Shown here one piece after another: positions 1-5,792 of a stretch of 10,377 nucleotides of DNA. The translations under genes were made by a program, and so were the position numbers. Location of the stretch: the NCBI GenBank assembly GCA_014084085.1, contig NPFB01000237.1, positions 18,965 to 29,341 on the forward strand, written 5' to 3'. The DNA comes from Hondaea fermentalgiana. Its lineage: Eukaryota > Sar > Bigyra > Thraustochytrida > Thraustochytriidae. Each line of letters opens with the position of its first letter. Position 1 is the first letter of the stretch. The notes beneath the pieces were generated by a model that was not told the origin of the DNA, searched no databases, and saw only the letters and a list, made by a program, of their open reading frames with translations.

Positions 1-113
1 GGTCGTTTGCCCGAGTGGTTAAGGGGACAGATTCGAAGATGCCTAGTTTTAGTACTAGCGCCTCCAAACATCTGCTGCCGTTAGGCTCACGAGTTCGAAT
101 CTCGTAGCGACCT
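1..113 (+). tRNA. tRNA-Ser(CGA) with anticodon-loop intron
   Basis: The cloverleaf can be read by eye. The acceptor stem GGTCGTT (1-7) pairs with AGCGACC (106-112), with one G-U pair. U8 and G9 precede the D stem CCC (10-12)/GGG (23-25), whose loop is GAGTGGTTAA. The anticodon-stem 5' strand is 27-31, U33 is present and the anticodon is CGA at 34-36, which reads UCG serine codons. A37 is followed by an intron and the 3' anticodon strand resumes at 71-75. The class II variable arm GCC-GTTA-GGC (77-86) is typical of Ser/Leu tRNAs. The T arm ACGAG-TTCGAAT-CTCGT (89-105) contains the B box. Oddities are an A27-C43 mismatch and T113 as discriminator, where eukaryotic tRNA-Ser usually has G73. The CGA anticodon, the long variable arm and the intron after position 37 together make Ser more likely than Leu. 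Confidence 0.9.
38..69 (+). other. tRNA-Ser(CGA) intron (about 32 nt)
   Basis: Removing 38-69 leaves a normal seven-base anticodon loop (TTCGAA plus A70) between the strands at 27-31 and 71-75. Eukaryotic tRNA introns lie directly 3' of base 37, as here. The exact 3' cut is uncertain by a base or two, because CAGAT (28-32) can also pair with ATCTG (70-74). The intron would be removed by the tRNA-splicing endonuclease. Confidence 0.75.
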
Positions 114-118
114 CCATC

Positions 119-125
119 TTTTTTT
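119..125 (+). terminator. RNA polymerase III T-run terminator
   Basis: Seven consecutive T residues start six bases after the tRNA 3' end. This is the usual Pol III termination signal, so the transcript would carry a short trailer for tRNase Z to remove. Further T-rich tracts lie at 130-165. Confidence 0.85.
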
Positions 126-327
126 CCCACTTTTTACTTTCTCAATTTTTTTTTATTTATTTATAAATTTGGCTGATTGGCCGGAAACCCTGATCACTTG
201 GCGCGCTCGTGCGGACGAGAGCAACGCACGCGGAGAGTGATAGCGACTGCGCATGATTTGCGGAGAACATTGGGTGCACAGAGGCTGATAAGGCAGGCGG
301 CATTGTGAAGTCGTGGCAAGAAGGGAA

Positions 328-2326
328 ATGGACAAGGCGCTCGACGACGTCTTGCTTGACGATGTGTGACATGACTGTGAAAAAAACGTGACGACGAAAG
401 CGATGACTGTCCGTATGATTCCGCTGACGAAAAGGCAGACGAAGTCTGCACTCTCGATACTTTCGATGAGTCTAATTCAGTTCGTGGTGCCATGGCGCAG
501 AGTATCGCGGAGACCTCCAAGGTTCTTGCCGCGGTACGAACTCGGTCTCCATCGACTACAACCCTGCCAGCAGCACCTTGTCCGACAAGGTGAGAAGAGA
601 AAGTCGTTTGGTCCTCTAAGGAGCAAGCAATGCGCTCAAGCTCCTTGCTGATGGATAAACCAAAGCGCTTGATGCCTTTCGAAATTTCTCCGCGCCAACC
701 TTCAATACGTTGCTTGTGCAGTGGCTGTCTCGGATTTTACGGGACTCCGATGCCCGATTTAGTGTGACCGAGAGCGATGTGTAGGGATTTTGGTGACCCA
801 GATCATCTTGCCGCGTCACCCATGATTCCCTCAGAAAGTTCGAAAGCTGTAGATCGGGGTTATGTGAGAAATGCGCGATCTTAATTCAAGACTATCGCCG
901 CATCCGAGAAGGTATGAGCCTTGTCTATCCAAACATGGAGAAGCAAAATGCTGACGGAATAATTTCACTCGCCTATTCAATAAGTGAGCACCTGTCACGG
1001 TCCATATTGGAAGAAGCTGCAAGAACTTACTGGGCGCGTATAATTTTCGTTCCCAGTGTTACGTGGATTGATATCGATGACGACACGCTCCCATTCAGAT
1101 CCGTAGCCTTCGAAAGGTTTGGAGTTCGCCTTACTTTTACCAAACGCAGTGAAGGTTAACCTGTCATACCCGTTGTCGTCTCCGTTTCCACGCGATTCAT
1201 CATCCAGACGTGGCTTGAGTCTCTAAGGAAAGAGTTCTACAGCGTTGCTGAGCTTGCTATTCGTGGACTTACATGCAACCCCGGAGGAGAAACGATTGGA
1301 AATGTCGCACAGGACCTGACTATTTTTCTTCATCGAGAATACCTTTCGCTCGCTCGTGACCCAAAAAAAGACAAAGAGACAGATATCGTTCAGATTTTCC
1401 AAAGGCTTGGCATCAAGTTTGTCGGAACTTGTAGACGCACGGATAGCTCTCCTTTTGCTGCTAGAAAAGGGGCAACTTGCCCCAGCGTCTCAACGAGGCC
1501 AGATCCTGGTCGAACCTGATGGACATTAAACGTGTTTTACAGCCACTACGCGCCCATCTGACAAATTCGTACCCGAAATTGTGTCACTAGGGAATCATTT
1601 GATGGACGACTTCACTTCTATGCGCAAGGTTTTGAGCGGCGGCCAAATTATCACCTTACAATAGAATCCCAACTGTCTGCTGTAAATCACGTTTCGGGAA
1701 TATGCGCTCTACAATACTTTTCGTCTGTATCAGCTGTCAAAATTGGAAGGGCGCGCTGTATCAGCTCAGCACGATGGTATTAAGAGTGGTCGAAGCAACG
1801 TAAGGAGGTGACTTTCAATATGTTCCTATATGACCAACCCCTTGGTCGACGCTCTTGAGAGGGTGTCCGCTATGGATCAGAGACATCTGTGCGAGAAGTT
1901 AGAATGCAGCAATCTTGGCTACCTGTTCGAACCTACCTCCCCTATCTCAAATTTGTCTTCGGCATTGTCTGCACCATCACCTTCCAATGAGCTACGGTAT
2001 TGAGGCAAGTCTCTTCCCCAAGTGTTGCGTCATCGCTTTACTTTGTTCATAGAGCATCACCGTGAGTCAACCCAGAGACGAGGCAAGGCCCCTGTACGGC
2101 GGAAATGCCTCGTTTGTTGCCGGATATGTGACGACGCAAGGAAGGACGGAGCAATGTCATCTCGGCATTCACGCGAACCAAGAACAACAACCTATTGGTG
2201 CCGCAAATGCAACGCTGCATTCTGCAAGAGTGCTATGATCCTGTACATCGGGACAACGACCCGTTCATTCCTCATTGCCCCAAGACTATCGCTGAAGCTC
2301 TTGCGCAGTCAGTCATCCAGATGTAG
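328..2326 (+). pseudogene. Decayed piggyBac-type (DDE_Tnp_1_7) transposase
   Basis: No intact gene exists here, but coding traces on the plus strand run in order. An ATG at 328 opens a short Asp-rich peptide that ends at TGA 367. After an A-run at 381-386 the frame shifts into a strongly acidic D/E/S stretch, like the acidic N-termini of piggyBac transposases. From 659 to 1781 one frame has only five internal stops (782, 794, 1157, 1517, 1559) in about 374 codons. It includes IDIDDDTLPF (1067-1096), a candidate first catalytic Asp motif. About 116 codons later comes LGIKFVGT (1406-1429), resembling the family's GT core motif. HREY (1337-1348) sits where the second catalytic Asp is expected, giving His for Asp. 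A Cys-rich tail at 2100-2260 matches the C-terminal zinc-binding domain. The size (about 660 codons) fits the family. The tail is the strongest evidence; the catalytic assignments are inference. Confidence 0.68.
2022..2326 (+). pseudogene. piggyBac C-terminal zinc-binding domain relic, frameshifted
   Basis: This is the best preserved part of the transposase relic. From 2103 one frame gives C-x2-C-C-x2-C (CLVCCRIC), a charged spacer, then TTTYWCRKCNAAFC ending at 2225. The expected last part of the motif, C-(Y/F)-x(2,3)-H, is not in that frame. It appears in the +2 frame from 2228 as ECYDPVH and continues to TAG at 2324. A one-base deletion near 2226-2228 explains this. The order Cys pair, T-x-Y-x-C-x2-C, (L/F)-C, C-(F/Y)-x-x-H is characteristic of the C-terminal Cys-rich domain of PGBD4-like piggyBac proteins. 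An upstream fragment in the same frame runs from ATG 1830 to TGA 2001 (57 codons) and probably belongs to the same ancestral protein. Confidence 0.72.
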
Positions 2327-2420
2327 GCGCCGCAGCAGAAACTCAAATAAACCACGTAATCCTCTGAACTGCTCTAAGAAAACTTGTAATTCGTTCAGTG
2401 CTTTTTATTGAAAAAATCCT

Positions 2421-2487
2421 ACAATCGCTGTTGCTCGTAAACGCTAGGAGGGCTTGTCACAAAACTTCGACCGCTTCTTTCGGATTC
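2421..2487 (+). repeat. Diverged direct repeat, copy 1
   Basis: This copy aligns without gaps to 2588-2654 at a constant offset of 167 bp. About 47 of 67 positions are identical by eye. Shared blocks include GTTGCTCGT (2429-2437) and CCGCTTCTTTC (2471-2481). It starts about 95 bp after the last stop codon of the transposase relic. Confidence 0.65.
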
Positions 2488-2587
2488 CAGTGGGCTTCTT
2501 TCCTTCGAAACATCAAATCAAACGAAGATATGTGACGAATGTCGTCAGAACAAACCAGATTAAAATGCATCCCATTCGACAGTTTCT

Positions 2588-2654
2588 GCGATCGTTGTTG
2601 CTCGTTAATGTCACGAGGTCTTCTGATAAAGTCGCAGCCGCTTCTTTCAGATCT
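2588..2654 (+). repeat. Diverged direct repeat, copy 2
   Basis: Second copy of the repeat at 2421-2487, carrying the same blocks GTTGCTCGT (2596-2604) and CCGCTTCTTTC (2638-2648). The sequence between the two copies (2488-2587) does not continue the similarity convincingly, so this looks like a partial duplication or a spaced repeat, not a clean 167-bp tandem array. Confidence 0.65.
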
Positions 2655-2739
2655 TTTCATCTAAATGTGGCATGTGCGACCGAAAAAGCAATAAAAAAAA
2701 TAGGAACCGAGGAGCCTAAGCAACCCAAGGTGCTTGGGA

Positions 2740-3885
2740 TCACTCGTCCGATTGGTTTTCAAGAGGTTTGGCAAAGGCATTCCGAGAGATGATTGTGCCA
2801 AAGACAACACCGGCAAAGAAGACAACGAGCATGAGAATACCGAGGTTGAAAGGAAAGTCCGAACGAAATGCCATTGTAAGCACGAGCAGTATGCCATATA
2901 TACCCTCGAACCCCATTGCAGGCTCCACATTGGCGATCTTTTGACCAGACCAGTTGCGTGTAAAGTCGACCCGGAAGAGCACGACCCCGACAATAGCCAT
3001 AAGCAAGACCGCAATATAGAATAGCTTTTCCACGACAACGTGAGTCTGCTGCGCTTCGATGGCCAAGAGTACCGCTTTGTCAATCTCTGCTGCCGAGGCG
3101 TGCACGGCTGCAGGTGGAAGCTTGGCCGAGACTTCTGAGTCGTCTTCCGACACGAGATCATCACTCAGGTCATCGCTCAAGGTACTCGAGTTTGACGCTT
3201 GATGTGCGCGCCCTCGCCTTCGCACGCCGGCGCCAGCTGGGCCTCGCGACGAAGTTGCGCCTTCGGCATAGTCAGATGCACGTCGCGTAGCTGGCAAGGG
3301 TGGCGGCGAGGCCACAAAGGGATCCTGAGATCGTTGACGTGGGTCACCACTTCTTTCATCAGCGTAGCGCGTTGACGCGAACGCTGGGGCCGTCTGCTGC
3401 TGGCGTGCGCCCTGCTGAAAAGGAAATTGCTGGAACTGTTGTTGCTGTTGATGCTGGTATTGTGGCTGGTACTGCATGCGCGCCTGCGCGTCGGCGGCGG
3501 CGACTGGGTCCTTGAGCGCCAGGCTAACGTCGTGATCTTTAAAGGGAAAGATGCGGTGCCACAGAGGGCGAATCAGGTTCACGAGACGATTTGTCGTGCG
3601 CTCGACGGCAACTATGCTAAAGCCAAGCACCTGTTCCTGCGCAAAGTCCAGTGGCTGCGCGACCACGCGCATAAACAGCAAGAGCGCGAGTGAGCACCCG
3701 ATCCGAAAGGGCAGCGTCCAAAAGTACCATCCCAACAAGATAGACCGCCGCACGGCGCCCAGACCACGTTCTGCAACACTAGCGCGTGCGGGCACAGCCA
3801 TTGGCGTCTCTCCGAATCCTGCCGAGGCCGAGGCTGCGAGCCCTGCGGTTGCCGCCCCGGCAAAGGGCCCCGCGGCCATGGCCAT
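2740..3885 (-). CDS. Unrecognised four-pass membrane protein with Gln-rich linker (381 aa)
   Basis: I do not recognise a family. The N-terminus is rich in Ala and Gly. A long hydrophobic segment follows at residues 48-76, then a loop with RPLWHRIFPF near 106-115. A low-complexity middle holds a Gln-rich tract (138-164), a Pro/Arg-rich part (180-226) and a Ser/Asp acidic patch (230-251). Three further hydrophobic segments lie near 287-305, 325-340 and 345-366, and the tail is short and charged. The middle region probably lies on one side of a membrane between TM1 and TM2-4. The open frame extends upstream only to a GTG at 3966. I chose ATG 3885 because it is the first in-frame ATG and has a good context (A at -3, G at +4). 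Stop codon at 2740-2742. It lies in the same orientation as the WD40 gene but about 600 bp downstream of it, so it is probably transcribed separately. Confidence 0.75.
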   Translation of the reverse strand: MAMAAGPFAGAATAGLAASASAGFGETPMAVPARASVAERGLGAVRRSILLGWYFWTLPFRIGCSLALLLFMRVVAQPLDFAQEQVLGFSIVAVERTTNRLVNLIRPLWHRIFPFKDHDVSLALKDPVAAADAQARMQYQPQYQHQQQQQFQQFPFQQGARQQQTAPAFASTRYADERSGDPRQRSQDPFVASPPPLPATRRASDYAEGATSSRGPAGAGVRRRGRAHQASNSSTLSDDLSDDLVSEDDSEVSAKLPPAAVHASAAEIDKAVLLAIEAQQTHVVVEKLFYIAVLLMAIVGVVLFRVDFTRNWSGQKIANVEPAMGFEGIYGILLVLTMAFRSDFPFNLGILMLVVFFAGVVFGTIISRNAFAKPLENQSDE

Positions 3886-3910
3886 GCTTGCTTGCTTGCT
3901 TGCTTGCTTG
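3886..3910 (-). repeat. GCAA microsatellite abutting a start codon
   Basis: A tetranucleotide repeat (GCTT on the plus strand, AAGC on the coding strand) has about six copies and ends directly at the ATG of the membrane-protein gene. In that transcript it would be the last 25 nt of the 5' UTR. Read in frame upstream of the ATG it encodes a KQAS-like repeat, which matters only if a non-ATG start were used. Confidence 0.85.
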
Positions 3911-4169
3911 CAAGCTTGCGAGCTAACTGGCTTGCGCCCCCGTGCGGCTCGCGCAAGCACGAGCACCGGCGCCAGCCAGCGCCAGCCAGCGCCGCCTTTC
4001 CCCGCCTCGCCCGACGCCGCGGGCGCGCTTCCCTCCGCGCCGGCCGGTCCGAGCCTCCCAGGCCGAGCGGCTTTGCGCCGTCGAGCGCGAACTTCTTCTT
4101 GTTGGAGTCCCTTGGAGCAGTAAGAGCCTAAGGCGAGCGAATGTATGTATACCTCTGCTACTTGGCCCG

Positions 4170-4183
4170 GGCCTAGCTAGGCC
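4170..4183. repeat. 14-bp perfect palindrome GGCCTAGCTAGGCC
   Basis: The sequence equals its own reverse complement over 14 bases. It lies about 285 bp upstream of the membrane-protein ATG, so a dimeric transcription-factor site is possible. Palindromes of this length also occur by chance in GC-rich DNA, and no function is shown. Confidence 0.5.
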
Positions 4184-4492
4184 TCTTTCGACCAAGGCCA
4201 GGGGCTACAATGGCGTGAGCTTCGGGAGGCAAGCTGTTGATGCAAGTCAGCTCCACGTGCCCGAAATCGACGAGTTTGGGAGGAGTGAGTGCGATCGACG
4301 CAGAGCGAGCACAAAGAGAATTGGACACGCTCGGAAGCCAACCAGGGTGGACGTGACAGTGAGGCGCATGGGTTGATGTTCATGCAAACATTAACATGTA
4401 AACAGTCAACTTTTCAACTTTTCTCACACAGTTAGATATTCATACGAGAAAAGCGAGCCCAGGCGTAGCTAGGTCTGCCTGTGCGAAGATCA

Positions 4493-5542
4493 TTATGACA
4501 GCGTACAACATGAAGCGCTATGCACTTGGCCTAGCTTTTCGTTACTCGTAATTTCAGCAAGCCCTGGGGACGGAAAAACACTCGAGATCGGGGCCTCGGT
4601 CTCTGTACCGTCCATCACATGCTCAAGTGCCCCCGTCGCTATGTCCCAAATGCGCACGACGGTGTCATCACTCTGAGCTGCAATCTTTGACCCAAAGGCT
4701 GAAACGGAGTGAATACCTGCTGTCGGCTCCTGAAGCACATGGAGGGGATTGCCAGTTTTCGCATCCCATACCCTCACTGTCTTGTCCGCGGACCCACTGA
4801 TAATCCAATCGTCCTCCAGAGAGAGGGCTTCCACAGACGCCATGTGTCCCTCAAGCACATGAACAAGATTGAAATCCGATCGGGCGTAGACTCTTACTTT
4901 GCAGTCAAGGGATCCACTTCCCAGCCATCTCTCGTTCATGGCAATCGAGGTGATTGTCTCCGTTGCATCGATTAGAGCATGCCATTCTTCGCCGCTGCCA
5001 CGTTCGAAGATCCGGACTGTCTGATCATCGAGCCCAGCCGCAACAACGTCGTTGTGCACGGCAAGGTCATAGACGGCAGGTCCAACGGATGGGTTAAGCT
5101 TCATACAATGCGTGTCGATGGGTTTTTTCCAGTTGCGAATGGAGCCGTCTTGCGTCCTTACGCCTTGAGCACCGGCAACAATCTTTTTCGTGCATTCACC
5201 GTCGGTGATGTTCCAAAAACAAATCGTACCATCTTTGGAACCAGAGATCAAAGTGTCCCCATCAAAAATCATGCTGCATACTGCTAACTTGTGGCCATGG
5301 AGCATGGGCAAAACAGTCGAGCTTGCGAGGAGATCGATGAGGTAAATATCTCCCAAGAAATCCCCTACGCCAACGACATGGCCCTGGATGGCCACTGAAA
5401 CAGGAGCCCACGTCGAGGGCACCTTCATCTCCTTAACTCGTACTCCGTCTCGGCTCCATGCTCGCAGCAGGCCGTACTTACTAGCAAGCGCCACGACGAG
5501 CTTCTCCGAGAGCACGACGGCATCATCGATCGTGCGGCCCAT
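4493..5542 (-). CDS. Seven-bladed WD40-repeat protein with C-terminal CaaX-like box (349 aa)
   Basis: WD40 repeats can be read along the whole protein. Blades fall near residues 5-32, 44-72, 82-112, 152-180, 194-222, 232-262 and 274-302. Blades 3, 6 and 7 are the most canonical: HGH...LISGSKDGTICFW, EGH...IISGSADKTVRVWD and SDDTVVRIWD. Seven units are enough for one closed beta-propeller, so this is probably a protein-interaction scaffold with no enzymatic activity of its own. An insertion (113-150) separates blades 3 and 4. The tail of about 47 residues ends in CCTLS, so the last four residues CTLS fit a CaaX prenylation box with a neighbouring Cys. The frame is open to a GTG at 5743, but the first in-frame ATG is at 5542 and begins just before blade 1. 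It is divergent from the tRNase Z gene. The exact orthologue is not identified; partners and pathway are unknown. Confidence 0.9.
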   Translation of the reverse strand: MGRTIDDAVVLSEKLVVALASKYGLLRAWSRDGVRVKEMKVPSTWAPVSVAIQGHVVGVGDFLGDIYLIDLLASSTVLPMLHGHKLAVCSMIFDGDTLISGSKDGTICFWNITDGECTKKIVAGAQGVRTQDGSIRNWKKPIDTHCMKLNPSVGPAVYDLAVHNDVVAAGLDDQTVRIFERGSGEEWHALIDATETITSIAMNERWLGSGSLDCKVRVYARSDFNLVHVLEGHMASVEALSLEDDWIISGSADKTVRVWDAKTGNPLHVLQEPTAGIHSVSAFGSKIAAQSDDTVVRIWDIATGALEHVMDGTETEAPISSVFPSPGLAEITSNEKLGQVHSASCCTLS

Positions 5543-5792
5543 CAGAACGACGACGACGAAGCAGGCGCCTCGCCGGAGTACGGGGTCTGCTCTGCTCAGA
5601 CGAACAAGGACAGAGGCAAGCCAGAGAAAGCTCTGCGCGCCCCCGTCGCCGTCGCCGCCGCGTGCTGCCTGCGTGGACGGAAGGGGTTCTCCTCTCCTCT
5701 TCCCGCACCTCTTCGTCTTAGTCGGGTCAAGCCTTGGCGCCACGACGGAAGCAAACCGCGTTCACCTTTTCTGCCCTTCGGGGCGCGCGACC
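5543..5792. promoter_or_regulatory. Bidirectional promoter region between WD40 and tRNase Z genes
   Basis: About 250 bp separate the two divergent start codons, so both promoters and 5' UTRs must fit here. The sequence is GC-rich and open in several frames on both strands, which gives misleading N-terminal extensions to both genes. The tRNase Z start has a favourable context (GCGACC before the ATG, with A at -3). No TATA box is obvious. Confidence 0.6.

Larger units (their letters stand above)
2327..2739. other. Non-coding stretch between transposase relic and membrane-protein gene
   Basis: I see no convincing gene here. The stretch holds a diverged direct repeat (listed separately) and an A-run at 2691-2700. 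Its right part would be the 3' UTR of the minus-strand membrane-protein gene, whose stop codon is at 2740-2742. Open frames on both strands are short, compositionally odd and lack recognisable motifs. Confidence 0.6.
3886..4492. promoter_or_regulatory. Upstream region of the membrane-protein gene / 3' flank of the WD40 gene
   Basis: This region of about 600 bp between two minus-strand genes must hold the promoter and 5' UTR of the membrane-protein gene and the 3' UTR of the WD40 gene. It contains the GCAA microsatellite, two head-to-tail copies of a 10-mer GCCAGCCAGC (3971-3990), a 14-bp perfect palindrome (4170-4183) and an AT-rich imperfect inverted repeat (4372-4410). The part nearest the gene is very GC-rich and the part near the WD40 stop is AT-rich. 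No TATA box can be placed with confidence. Confidence 0.5.

Noticed and set aside
19..22. TTAA in the tRNA as a piggyBac target-site duplication
   Set aside because: TTAA here is the normal D-loop sequence of the tRNA. No matching TTAA with terminal inverted repeats was found on the right side of the relic.
388..651. Plus-strand open frame of 87 codons near the left end
   Set aside because: It begins at GTG and its composition is Arg/Ser-rich. The acidic frame next to it (381-593) fits the transposase N-terminus better.
2454..2792. Plus-strand open frame of 112 codons over the repeat region
   Set aside because: It does not start at an ATG (TTG-type codon at 2454), spans the diverged repeat and the A-run, and runs into the 3' end of the opposite gene; no domain seen.
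3886..3966. N-terminal extension of the membrane protein to 3966
   Set aside because: The first codon is GTG. The added residues are encoded mostly by the microsatellite and neighbouring GC-rich repeats.
3551..4123. Plus-strand open frame of 190 codons opposite the membrane-protein gene
   Set aside because: Antisense to a better-supported gene, very Ala/Arg/Pro-rich, crosses the microsatellite and the GC-rich promoter; no domain seen.
5543..5743. N-terminal extension of the WD40 protein to 5743
   Set aside because: The first codon is GTG, not ATG. No in-frame ATG exists between 5743 and 5542, and the added residues resemble no WD40 blade.
5388..5792. In-frame N-terminal extension of tRNase Z starting at ATG 5388
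   Set aside because: It runs antisense to the start of the WD40 gene, its residues are low-complexity Arg/Ser/Thr/Pro without homology, and the family normally begins where ATG 5793 places the start.
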